A DNA stretch of 64,000 nt from Chloroflexota bacterium. GTDB lineage: Bacteria; Chloroflexota; Dehalococcoidia; Lucifugimonadales; Lucifugimonadaceae. The DNA is taken from positions 1 to 64,000 of the forward strand of contig JAQBUH010000007.1 in the NCBI GenBank assembly GCA_027624075.1, in the 5' to 3' direction. Shown one piece after another: positions 17,575 to 26,172 of this stretch (positions within the stretch are counted from its first letter, which is position 1; each line of letters opens with the position of its first letter). The notes under the pieces are model-generated. The model was not told the DNA's origin. It saw only the letters and a program-made list of their open reading frames with translations, and did not search any database. Position numbers and translations under genes: made by a program.

Positions 17575-18750
17575 ATGAAGTTCTCATTTTTCATGATGCC
17601 GCTGCACCTGCCGAGCGAGAACCCGTCCCTGGCGTTCCAGCGCGACATCGACCTGATCAACTACGCGGAAGAGCTCGACTTCGACGAGTTTTATATCGGT
17701 GAGCACCACACCGCAGGCTGGGAGACGATTCCTGCGCCAGAGATGGTGCTTGCAAAGGCGTCTGCGACCACACACCGGATCAAGCTCGGCACATCGGTGG
17801 TCTCGCTGCCTTTCCACCACCCATTCCATGTCGCAGAGCGGTTCGCCTTCCTCGACCACATGTCTCGCGGAAGAGCGGTGCTCGGCGTCGGACCAAGCGG
17901 ACTGCCGACAGACACGCAGCTGTTCAACATCCCGCCGCAAGACCTGAACCCGATGATGCGGGAGTCGACGGAGATCATCGTAAAGCTGCTCGAAACGCCG
18001 GGACCTGTGACCTACGACGGCAAGTACTGGCAGATCAAGGATATGGCGCTGCAGCTGCGGTCTTACCAGCAGCCGAGGCTCAAGATGGCCACGGCGTCTG
18101 TTGGCAGTGAGAGGTCGCTGGACTTCGCCGCACAGTACGAGATGATCCTGTTCTCACTGGCAGGCGGAGGGCCGCCGAACGCGGTGCCGCTGGGAGAGCA
18201 GTGGAACGTGGTGGAGAATGCGGGCGTCCGGCACGGTACGAGGCCGGACCGCGACGACTTCAGGGTGGTGACGTATGTTCACCTTGCCGACACTCACGAG
18301 CAGGCATGGGCGGAGGTGAAGGCGGGGATCGTCAGGGACGTCCACAGGTACTTCTACACCATCAACACTCCCGCTCAGTGGCTGACGAGGCCGGACCAGG
18401 ACCCGGACTCGCTGACCGTTGAGGAGATTGTGCGGAAGCGCCGGTGGATCATCGGCACGCCTGACGAGGCGATCGAGCAGGTGCAGTCGCTTTACGACGA
18501 GGCGGGAGGGTTCGGCGGGCTGATGATTGCGACGCACGAATGGACGGACCAGGCCAGGATCAAGTATTCACTGGAGCTGTTTGCCCGCTACGTCATGCCG
18601 CACTTCCGCGGGCACACCGCGGACCTGCAGCGTGCGTGGCACAAGACGGTTGCCGACAGGAAGGCAGGCGTTATTCCATCTGTTGGCGGGCCGCCTGCTG
18701 AGACACCGGCGCTCTATGACCACAAGAGCAACCTGTATGTGAAGCGGTAG
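17575..18750 (+). CDS. luciferase-like FMN-dependent monooxygenase (LLM class)
   Basis: A 391-residue TIM-barrel flavin monooxygenase that uses reduced FMN and O2 to oxidise an organic substrate. The signatures are MKFSFFMMPLHLPSE at the N-terminus, FDEFYIGEHHT at about 38-48, HRIKLGTSVVSLPFHHP and GRAVLGVGPSGLPTD. The C-terminal region, GTPDEAIEQVQSLYDEAGGFGGLM, is typical of COG2141 proteins resembling limonene monooxygenase. FMNO expansions are described for SAR202 bacteria, and this copy fits that pattern. It stands alone, preceded and followed by palindromic repeat DNA. The substrate is unknown. Confidence 0.92.
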   Translation: MKFSFFMMPLHLPSENPSLAFQRDIDLINYAEELDFDEFYIGEHHTAGWETIPAPEMVLAKASATTHRIKLGTSVVSLPFHHPFHVAERFAFLDHMSRGRAVLGVGPSGLPTDTQLFNIPPQDLNPMMRESTEIIVKLLETPGPVTYDGKYWQIKDMALQLRSYQQPRLKMATASVGSERSLDFAAQYEMILFSLAGGGPPNAVPLGEQWNVVENAGVRHGTRPDRDDFRVVTYVHLADTHEQAWAEVKAGIVRDVHRYFYTINTPAQWLTRPDQDPDSLTVEEIVRKRRWIIGTPDEAIEQVQSLYDEAGGFGGLMIATHEWTDQARIKYSLELFARYVMPHFRGHTADLQRAWHKTVADRKAGVIPSVGGPPAETPALYDHKSNLYVKR

Positions 18751-19141
18751 GGATTGGTGAAGGGAAGTCTGTCATTCCGGCGAAAAAATCCGGAATCTCT
18801 CGTTGGCCGGATTCATGAGAGATGCTGAATCAAGTTGGCTCTGTTGACACCATCCCTGCCTGCGAAAAGAGAGAGCTGGTGGGGGAGGTGTTCTGTCATT
18901 TTGAGCTTGACTCAGAATGACAAATTCTCCCTCCTTGAGACCTCTCCTGGCAGGGAGAATGATGTCAACAAGCCAATCAAGTTCAGCATGACAGATTTTG
19001 GCAAGCGGAACCCCTGCCAAATGGTTCAGGCAGGCAGCCCGCTCCGGTGGATTGGGGGCGACTCAACGAGGCTACGTCGCGGTAGGCTTTGTGATAGAAC
19101 AGCGCACATCGCTGACCGGTTTACACAACGGGGAGAGCATA
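18751..19141. repeat. palindromic repeat mosaic, copy R6 (18770-18993) with a core variant
   Basis: This composite begins TGTCATTCCGG, with the variant hairpin ATTCCGG(CGAAAAAAT)CCGGAAT in place of the usual TTCTGAG/CTCAGAA. Then comes GTTGACACCATCC, a second core at 18894 (TTTTGAGCTTGACTCAGAA), an ATTCTCCC...GGGAGAAT stem and a final arm ending GTTCAGCATGACA. It may also terminate the monooxygenase transcript. No gene is seen. Confidence 0.8.
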
Positions 19142-20500
19142 TTGGCAACGCTTCAAGACATGCTGGACCAGGTGGACGGCCTGACGCAGGAGATCGTCGA
19201 GCTTGAGCAGGACCTGGTGCGCATACCGTCCGTTAATACCGGCTACATGCCAACCGGCGACGAGACGCTCGTCACCAACTACATCGCAAGCTGGCTGGAC
19301 AAAGAGGGGCTGACCTCAGAAGTCCTCTCCCGTGACCCCGCCCGCGGCAACATCATCTCCGTGTATCCCGGCGAACAGGAGCGTGCCCGGCTCATGCTCA
19401 TGTCGCACACAGACGTCGTGCCCGTCGAGAATTTCGACAAGTGGCGTTTCGAGCCATTTTCGGCAACCATCGAAGGCGGTCGCGTCTACGGCAGGGGCGC
19501 AAGCGACTGCAAGGCGCTGCTCACCAGCCAGCTTATGGCGATGGCGATTCTGAAGCGCAATGACGTGAGGCTCAAGCACAGTCTGCGGCTTGTCAGTGGC
19601 GCAGACGAGGAGCACGGCGGCCGCTGGGGCTTTGGCTGGCTGGCGGACGAGCACCCGGAGTCGCTTGAGGCCGACTTCGCCGTAAACGAAGGTGGAGGCA
19701 CTCCGGTCGAGATCGGCAACTCGCTCTCTTACCTGCTCGGCACCGGCGAGAAGGGCAGGCTCGAAATCAAGATCACGTTCCGCGGGGAGAGCACCCACGC
19801 CTCTGTGCCGTGGACAGGCAGGAACGCAAGCTACTCGCTGGCAAAGGCGTTGCAGTCGATAGAGCGTTACGAGCCTGAGCGCGACACGTCGCTGCCGATC
19901 TTCGACCATCTTGGCAAGTTCACTATCGAGCAGCGGCCGACGCCGGGGAACATCGACGCCGTGCTGGTCGAGGTCAATGAGAAGAGCCCGCGGCTGGCGT
20001 CGCTGCTCAGGGCGCTCTCACGCATGGTGCTGACACCGACGATGATCAACGGCGGGATCAAGTCGAACAGCGTGCCTGAGACCTTCACGCTGGTGTGTGA
20101 CGTGCGGACGCTGCCGTTCCAGACCGAGGAGTACGTGCGCAAGCAGCTCGACGAGGTGCTTGGCGGCATCGAGGGTGTCGAGTACGAGATCGACTACATG
20201 TCTGTGCCGAACTCGTCCGAGTTCGATACGCCGCTGGCAGACGCTATCAAGCGGGCGCAGTCGCTTGCGGTGCAGCGGGACGACATCCAGTGGGTTCCAG
20301 CGGTGAGCAACGGCTTCACGGACTCCCGCTTCACCCGGAACCTGGGCATCGTGACGTACGGTTTCGCAGGGGCACACCCGGACGACGACCCGATGCTTTC
20401 GATGGCCCACGGGACCAACGAGTCGGTTGGCATCGCGTCACTGATAAGCGCGACGAAGTGCATGATTGCTCTGGCGCACGATATGTGTGGCGGGGAGTGA
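19142..20500 (+). CDS. M20-family metallopeptidase/deacylase
   Basis: A 452-residue zinc exopeptidase or amidohydrolase of the ArgE/DapE/ACY1/CPG2 type. The metal ligands are visible: LMSHTDVVPV (His and the following Asp, about 85-94), GRGASDCKA (bridging Asp, about 120), GADEEHGG (Glu pair, about 155) and a late His in SMAHGTNESV. The dimerisation (lid) domain is recognised in KGRLEIKITFRGESTHASVPW. I favour TTG 19142, preceded by GGGGAG, since the longer frame from ATG 18998 lies in repeat DNA. The substrate, an N-acyl amino acid or dipeptide, is not determinable. The gene converges on the NDH-2 gene, leaving only six bases. Confidence 0.9.
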   Translation: MATLQDMLDQVDGLTQEIVELEQDLVRIPSVNTGYMPTGDETLVTNYIASWLDKEGLTSEVLSRDPARGNIISVYPGEQERARLMLMSHTDVVPVENFDKWRFEPFSATIEGGRVYGRGASDCKALLTSQLMAMAILKRNDVRLKHSLRLVSGADEEHGGRWGFGWLADEHPESLEADFAVNEGGGTPVEIGNSLSYLLGTGEKGRLEIKITFRGESTHASVPWTGRNASYSLAKALQSIERYEPERDTSLPIFDHLGKFTIEQRPTPGNIDAVLVEVNEKSPRLASLLRALSRMVLTPTMINGGIKSNSVPETFTLVCDVRTLPFQTEEYVRKQLDEVLGGIEGVEYEIDYMSVPNSSEFDTPLADAIKRAQSLAVQRDDIQWVPAVSNGFTDSRFTRNLGIVTYGFAGAHPDDDPMLSMAHGTNESVGIASLISATKCMIALAHDMCGGE

Positions 20501-20506
20501 GTGAGT

Positions 20507-21877
20507 TCAGGCGGCGTCGCGGTCCTTTTCCGGCCTGTCTGGCCTGGCACGCTTTTCACGGCCGGCCGCGATTTCGCCCCAGTCCAACTTGCCGGTGATG
20601 AGCCGGGCGGAGCGGTTGCGTGTGAAGTAGCTGTTTGCCCACTGGACCAGCACGATCACACGGTTCTGGTATCCCACGAGCTTCAGGATGTGGATGAAGA
20701 GCCAGAACTGCCACGCGACGTAGCCGCCAAAGCGGACGAATTTGAGATCGGCAACGGCTGATGACCGGCCGATGACTGCCAGTTTTCCGAGGTCCCTGAA
20801 CTTGAAGGCCTGAGATGACGGTTTGCCCTTGAGCCGCCAGGAGATGACCTTGCCCGCAAACTTGCCCTCTGCCGCTGCAACATCTGCGGTGCCTCGCAGC
20901 GGGGCTCCCGTCTAGTGCGAGAAGCTGGAGAGGTCGCCAAGTACGAAGATCTCAGGATGGCCGGGGATCGTTAGATCGGAGTTTACCGGCACCCTTCCGG
21001 CGCGGTCCGTCGTGAGTCCGGACGTGGCGTCTTCGGCGATGGCTGATTCGACGAGCATCTTGCCGAGCGGCGACGCCTGAACGCCAGCCGCCCACAGGAC
21101 CGTCTTCGCTGAAATATCCTCGCTTGACTCGCCGCGCCGAACGGTTATTCCGTTGGTCCGTATATCGGTGACCATCGCCCCTGTCATGACCTCAACTCCG
21201 ATCTTGCGCAGCGACTTTTCGGCCTTCGGAGACAGGGATTCGGAGTAGGTGGGGAGGACTCGGCCGCCCCCCTCGATGAGCATTACTCGCGCAGAGGACG
21301 GGTCGAAGGAGCGGAAGTCCCGCCTGAGGGTCTGGCGGGACAGCTCACCGATTGCGCCTGCCAGTTCGACGCCGGTTGGGCCGCCGCCGATGACGGCGAA
21401 GGTGAGCCATGCGGTGCGCTCTTCGTCTGAGGTTGCCTGCTCTGCCGCCTCGAACGCAAGCAGGATCTTTCGCCGGATGGCCGTGGCGTCATCGAGCGAT
21501 TTGAGGCCGGGCGCGTTTGCAGCCCAGCCGTCGTTGCCGAAATAGGAGTGCGACGCGCCTGTGGCGAGGATTAGCGTGTCGTATTTGACGACGCCGCTGG
21601 TCGTCTTCAACTGCTGAGACTTGATGTCAATTCCAGTCACCTCTCCCAGCAGGACGCGGACGTTCTTCTGCTTTGACAGGAGGCCGCGTATGGGCGCCGC
21701 GATGTCTGCTGGCGAGAGTCCGCCGGTTGCGACCTGATAGAGGAGCGGCTGGAAAAGGTGGTGGTTGGAGCGGTCGATGAGAGTTATGTCGGCGTCGGTT
21801 TTGCGGAGGGCACGCGCCGCGTTCAGGCCGGCGAACCCGCCGCCGACGATGACTACGCGGTATGTGTCCAGTTGCAT
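20507..21877 (-). pseudogene. ndh: type II NADH:quinone oxidoreductase (NDH-2), interrupted by one in-frame TAG
   Basis: NDH-2 passes electrons from NADH to quinone without pumping. The frame 21877-20507 gives 456 codons, full length, with a single TAG at 20912-20914 after LGDLSSFSH. Both sides are well conserved. The N-part has the FAD motif VVIVGGGFAGLNAA, ATGASHSYFG and the NADH motif FAVIGGGPTGVELAG. The C-part continues TGAPLRGTADVAAAEGKFAG and ends in the membrane-anchoring region WQFWLFIHILKLVGYQNR. A CAG-to-TAG change at a position usually occupied by Gln or a similar residue is the simplest cause. It is either a recent nonsense mutation or a base error. The last 140 residues, including the membrane region, would be lost. 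Confidence 0.9.
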
Positions 21878-22174
21878 AGGGCCGATCTGCCTGCTGCGTG
21901 TTGAGAACTCTGGACGCCAGTCTGCCTGACGGTATTGTGAATTTTATCACAGCCTCGGGTTGCGGCAGGATGCGGGAGGTGTGGAACTGAGGCGATGTGC
22001 GGGCGTGATAGAGTCTGCGCCGTCGATGACTTAGCGCTCACGAGGGTTGTCGCCCCACTTTGGCGGCCCGCCTTGCCGGCCCGCCGCGTCGGACTCTGGC
22101 GGAGCGGCACGATTCGACCCGACGCATCTGAAGACCAGCGCTCAACGCACCCAACCCACCAAGTAACAAAAGAC

Positions 22175-23014
22175 ATGATCAAGCTCAGCCTCCAGTCGCT
22201 CTCTTACCGTGACACCTTCAAAGACGGCAAGATCGACCTCGCCGGCATCATCGAGAAGGCGGCCGAGTACCGCATGGACGGTGTCGACCTGCACTTCACG
22301 CACTTCGCCTCAACCGAGCCGGCGTACCTGGAAGAGCTGCGCATGCTCACGCTCAGGCGCGGGCTGCACATCTGCTACATCGGCGTCAGCAACAACTTCG
22401 GCAAGACAGGCGATGAGTTGCGGGAGCAGGTCGAGCTCATGAAGCGGTGGATAGACGTTGCGCAGAGGATGGGCGTGCAGATGGTGCGGGCGTTCGGCTC
22501 GTGGGTCCCTGAGGGCGAGTCGGCTGAGGATGCCTGGCCGCGGCTTGTGGCATCGACGAAAGAGGTCGCCGAGTATGGCCAGTCGAAGGGTGTCGTGGTC
22601 GGGCTGCATAACCACAACCACGGCTGCATCCCGGCCACCGGCGAGCAGGTTGTGCGGCTGCTGCGGGATGTCGGCAACCCTTACTACAGCCACATCCTGG
22701 ACACAGGACAGTACATCGGCGGGCCGGGAGTCTCACAGGGCGAGCGCGGCAGCAAGGAGCGTGAGGACGAGCTATACGACTCGATAGCGAAGTCTGCTCC
22801 GCACGCTGTGCATGTGCGCGGGAAGGTCTACCGCATCGCGTCAGGCACCGAGGCGTGGCTGGACTACGACCGGATTCTGCCTATCATCAAGGGTGTCGGC
22901 TTCAACGGCTGGATGTCTGTTGTGTTCGAGGGACAGGACGAGATGCCTGAGCCTGACGCGGTTCCGCTTGCGGTTGAGTTCTTCCGCAAGAAGCTGGCTG
23001 AGTACGGGATGTAA
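22175..23014 (+). CDS. sugar phosphate isomerase/epimerase (xylose isomerase-like TIM barrel), copy 1
   Basis: A 279-residue AP-endonuclease-2 fold protein. Visible landmarks are IKLSLQSLSYRDTF at the start, MDGVDLHFTHF, GVVVGLHNHNHGCIPATGEQV (His cluster at about 147-155), YSHILDTGQYIGGPG (Asp at about 175) and MSVVFEGQ with Glu near the end, together giving the usual Glu-Asp-His-Glu metal site. ATG 22175 replaces a longer start that runs into noncoding sequence. It is the first of three co-directional genes; the next begins 13 bases after the stop and is a clear paralogue. The substrate is unknown, but this fold handles keto sugars and inositol derivatives. Confidence 0.9.
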   Translation: MIKLSLQSLSYRDTFKDGKIDLAGIIEKAAEYRMDGVDLHFTHFASTEPAYLEELRMLTLRRGLHICYIGVSNNFGKTGDELREQVELMKRWIDVAQRMGVQMVRAFGSWVPEGESAEDAWPRLVASTKEVAEYGQSKGVVVGLHNHNHGCIPATGEQVVRLLRDVGNPYYSHILDTGQYIGGPGVSQGERGSKEREDELYDSIAKSAPHAVHVRGKVYRIASGTEAWLDYDRILPIIKGVGFNGWMSVVFEGQDEMPEPDAVPLAVEFFRKKLAEYGM

Positions 23015-23027
23015 GGACGAAACACGT

Positions 23028-23876
23028 TTGATCAAGCTTCACCTGCAGGCGCTCTCTTACAGCCACGCCCTGGCCGAAGGCAAGCTAAACCTGCGCCAAC
23101 TCATTGACCTTGCGGCAGACACCGGCTGGGACGGTATCGATCTCGAAGAGCGGTTGATCGAGAGCACCGAGCCTGCGTACACCGAAGATCTGAGGCAGCA
23201 CGCGTACCGTCGCGGGCTTGGCATCGGATACATCGGCATCCGCGCCGGGTTCGGCTCCGGATACCACGGCTCAGACGAGGACCATCTCGCCCACATGATG
23301 CGTTGGACCGATGTGTGCCAGCAGATGGGTGTCCCGCTGCTGCGGATCATCGGCGGAGACGTTCCCGCGGGGCAGACTGAAGAAGAGGCGTGGCCGTGGC
23401 TTGCCGGCTACATGCGCCGCATCGTTGACTACGCGAAGACGCGGCGTGTGCAGGTTGGGCTGCACAACCACAACCACGGGATGTTTCCTGCGACCGGCGA
23501 GTCGATAGTGCGCATGCTGGACGAGATCGACGATCCGTACTTCGTGCATATCCTGGACACGGGGCAGTACAGGGGTTCGCCGGGCGCGTCAGGTCCGGGC
23601 CGCACCAAGGGGGACGCTGACGGCTCGTACGATCTGTATGAGCAGATCGAGACCTCATTGCCGCGGGCGCAGCTGGTGCGGTGCAAGGTGTATAAGATTG
23701 CCTCCGGCGCCGAGGAGTGGATCGACTACAACCGGGTCTTCCCGATGCTGAGACAGGCACGTTTCAACGGGATCATGTCTGTGGTGTACGAGGGCTGGGA
23801 GTTCATGCCGGATACCGATGCCCTGCCGATGGCGCACCGGTTCTTCCGGGACTTACTGCGCAAGTTCGGGATATAG
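23028..23876 (+). CDS. sugar phosphate isomerase/epimerase, tandem copy 2
   Basis: A 282-residue paralogue of the preceding gene. The parallels are IKLHLQALSYSHAL, EERLIESTEPAYTEDLRQ, VQVGLHNHNHGMFPATGE, FVHILDTGQYRG, KVYKIASGAEEWIDY and GIMSVVYEGWEF. Start TTG 23028 follows AAGGACG and gives an N-terminus aligned exactly with copy 1. The two copies are clearly homologous throughout but well diverged, so the duplication is old and they may act on related but different substrates or as a heteromer. It is probably co-transcribed with copy 1 and the RidA-like gene. Confidence 0.9.
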   Translation: MIKLHLQALSYSHALAEGKLNLRQLIDLAADTGWDGIDLEERLIESTEPAYTEDLRQHAYRRGLGIGYIGIRAGFGSGYHGSDEDHLAHMMRWTDVCQQMGVPLLRIIGGDVPAGQTEEEAWPWLAGYMRRIVDYAKTRRVQVGLHNHNHGMFPATGESIVRMLDEIDDPYFVHILDTGQYRGSPGASGPGRTKGDADGSYDLYEQIETSLPRAQLVRCKVYKIASGAEEWIDYNRVFPMLRQARFNGIMSVVYEGWEFMPDTDALPMAHRFFRDLLRKFGI

Positions 23877-23953
23877 CCGGCCAGCGGAGCCGACGCGCCT
23901 GCGCCAGGCGACACCGGCAGAAACTTAAAAAGCAACAGCAACGGAGAATCCAT

Positions 23954-24607
23954 TTGGGCAAGTTCTACGATGAGTCGATCATTCCTCAGGAGATGCGCAG
24001 GGACTTCGATGTCTACGACCGCATCAATAAGCTTGGCATCCCGATGGGGAGCTTCGATGAGGATGTGAAGTCGCTCGCGGGAGCAGGGATCGCAGGGGTG
24101 GTGTTCCACGAGAGCGGACTGGTGTACCTGTCTGGCCTGGGGCTCGGACCGGGCAGCATGTATGACGACCCGGAGCGGATCAAAGAGGGCCAGAAGGCGG
24201 GGCGCGCGATCACGGACTCGATGATCCGCAGGCTGCACTGGGCGCTGACGTGCGGCGGCGAGGGCGGCGACTTGAACGATGTGCTGTATACGGTGAAGGC
24301 GCTCGGCATGGTGGTCTCGACGGATGTTCACTTCAACGGCGCGCCGGCTGTCGTGAACGGTTTCTCGTCGAGGTGGCAGTCGGTGTTCGGCGGCGGCACG
24401 GGCGAGTTTTCGAAGGGCGGCGAGGATCAGAACTACGGCGGTGTGCATGCGAGGAGCGCAATAGGCGGCTTCACCGGACGGTTCGCGCTTGAGCCGGAGA
24501 TCATCGTGGCCGTTTCACCTGAACTGGCAAAGGCGATCATTGTGAACCGCGGCTGGGTGTACCCGCTGCCTCCCGTGCAACTGAACAAGGTCCGGGCGAA
24601 GAGGTAG
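23954..24607 (+). CDS. RidA/YjgF/YER057c/UK114-like protein, enlarged
   Basis: A 217-residue protein with RidA-family features: GVVFHESGLVYLSGLG, AGRAITDSMIRRLHWAL, DLNDVLYTVKALGMVVST, ARSAIGGFTG and EIIVAVSP. Canonical RidA is about 130 residues and deaminates reactive enamines or imines. This one has about 40 extra residues before the domain and an insertion around FGGGTGEFSKGGEDQNYGG, so the function may differ. Start TTG 23954 is supported by GGAGA seven bases upstream. It lies 77 bases after the second isomerase, implying a shared pathway. Confidence 0.75.
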   Translation: MGKFYDESIIPQEMRRDFDVYDRINKLGIPMGSFDEDVKSLAGAGIAGVVFHESGLVYLSGLGLGPGSMYDDPERIKEGQKAGRAITDSMIRRLHWALTCGGEGGDLNDVLYTVKALGMVVSTDVHFNGAPAVVNGFSSRWQSVFGGGTGEFSKGGEDQNYGGVHARSAIGGFTGRFALEPEIIVAVSPELAKAIIVNRGWVYPLPPVQLNKVRAKR

Positions 24608-25304
24608 ACGCGGCCCGGCTCCGTAGACGTCTCTGCGGACTACCAGCTCCCTGGCCGGGTGGCCGTCCCGAGCTGGGGAACCCGCTCGCGGGTCAAAAGC
24701 GCCCGCTTGTGGGTCAAGGGGTGCGTGCCAGCGGATGGGGTCAGGGTGTAGCCAGGTCCTCAGCGAGATGTTTTGTCATTCTGAGCTTGACTCAGATTCT
24801 CTCGGTGGCCGGTCTCCCGGGAGACGCTGAATTGAGTTCAGCATGACAAGCCTCCTAGTCGCGCATCCTTCGACAGGCCCTTGACCCGCAGGCGGGTGCC
24901 ACAGCTCAGGACGCGGCTCAGGATGGCCACTCAAAATCTCTCAGCTAACTGTGGTTGGGCGGCAAGATTCCTCCGGCGGTCGTCATCCTGGGTCGCGTCC
25001 TGAGCCTGTCGGAGGGCATGTCTAAGGACGCGGTTGGCGTATCGAGAGACCACTTGGATGGGCTGGCAACCCGCCTCTAACCCCCTCTCAGGGATAGAAC
25101 ATTTGGACAGAGCCAGGCATGCTCAAATTGCTCCCGCCGCCTGGGGAGCGTGCGGCTTTCCTATAAACCAGAAACGTGCTCAATCTGCGCTCGCCGCCGG
25201 GTAACAGGCATGCTTGTGCTGAACACTATCTCCCTCTAGCTGAATCTCTCGCAACCAGCGGCGATAAGAAAAATCCCGCACTCGGACGTAGCTCGGACGG
25301 CCAT
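24608..25304. repeat. palindromic repeat mosaic, copy R7 (24772-24846) and satellites
   Basis: No gene is seen. R7 is a complete pair from TGTCATTCTGAGCTTGAC to AGTTCAGCATGACA. On either side lie CCCGCTCGCGGGTC, CCTTCGACAGGCCCTTGACC, GACCCGCAGGCGGGTG, CCTGAGCCTGTCGGAGG, and a degenerate arm, AATCTCTCAGCTAACTG...GGCAAGATTCCTCCGG, followed by GTCGTCATCCTGGG, at 24931-24989. This is the densest array of sub-elements in the window. Confidence 0.8.
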
Positions 25305-26162
25305 ATGACGATCAGCGAACACACACAGCAGGCGGCAGTCGAACTTTCGGAGACGGTGCGTGCGGTTGCCGGCTTCAGCGCGTCGGTCACTCTGCTGCAG
25401 TCGGAGAACGGCTCGAACCTTGTGCCCGCGGGCCATTCGAGACTGGAAACCGGTGGCTGGAAGCCTGGCGACTCCGAACTGACCGAGCAGGCCACTGGTG
25501 ACGGCCCCGGGGCGCGAGCGCTGACTCTCGGAGTGACGCTGGTCTTCAGCGAGGGAGACAATCCTGGCCGGAGCCTGCCGGGGTGGGCGACGAGCCGCGG
25601 CTTCGCTACGGCGGTCCTGCTCCCGTTGATCAAGCATGGCCGCGCGTTTGGCGTGGTGTACATAGTGCGCCGAGACCCGCAGCGTCCGTCTGCCGGCGAG
25701 ATCCACATGGCGGAGCTCGCGGTGGTCCACGGCGGACGCACGTTGCCTGTCCTGGTGCGCCGCCAGGACGAGACCGAAGACGAGGACGAGGCGGGATACT
25801 CGCCGGGTGCGAAGGTTGCCAGCGAGCCGGTGCGTAACCTGGCGCCACTGTTGTTCGAGGGGCTGCGGCTCGACCCGGTCCGTGAGCAGGCGCGGCTGGG
25901 CGGAGTCGATGTCTCTCTGTCTCGCACCGAGTTCCTGATGCTGTACACGCTGGGCAGGCAGGCGAACGAGGTAGTGCCTCACCACGCTCTCCTGGCGGCG
26001 TGCTGGGCTGAGGATATCCCGGCGCTCAGCGCAGTGGACGCCACGGTTTACCGGTTGCGGAAAAAGCTTTCGCAAGCGGATAGCGCGGCTGGGAAGCAGA
26101 TGCTGAAGACGGTGCGGGGCAAGGGTTACCTGCTGGCTGCGGGACCGGACGCCGGCGAATAG
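25305..26162 (+). CDS. winged-helix transcriptional regulator with sensor-like N-terminal domain
   Basis: A 285-residue regulator. The C-terminal 100 residues are an OmpR/PhoB-type DNA-binding domain: LRLDPVREQARLGGVDVSLSRTEFLMLYTL, then VDATVYRLRKKLSQADSA and LKTVRGKGYLLA. The N-terminal about 165 residues lack a phospho-receiver and look like a GAF-type alpha/beta domain (TRAVAGFSASVTLL..., AVLLPLIKHGRAFGVVYIVRR). So this is probably a one-component sensor rather than a two-component response regulator. ATG 25305 is preferred; upstream in-frame codons are in poorly supported sequence. The target is unknown. Confidence 0.82.
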   Translation: MTISEHTQQAAVELSETVRAVAGFSASVTLLQSENGSNLVPAGHSRLETGGWKPGDSELTEQATGDGPGARALTLGVTLVFSEGDNPGRSLPGWATSRGFATAVLLPLIKHGRAFGVVYIVRRDPQRPSAGEIHMAELAVVHGGRTLPVLVRRQDETEDEDEAGYSPGAKVASEPVRNLAPLLFEGLRLDPVREQARLGGVDVSLSRTEFLMLYTLGRQANEVVPHHALLAACWAEDIPALSAVDATVYRLRKKLSQADSAAGKQMLKTVRGKGYLLAAGPDAGE

Positions 26163-26172
26163 CCGTCCGCCT

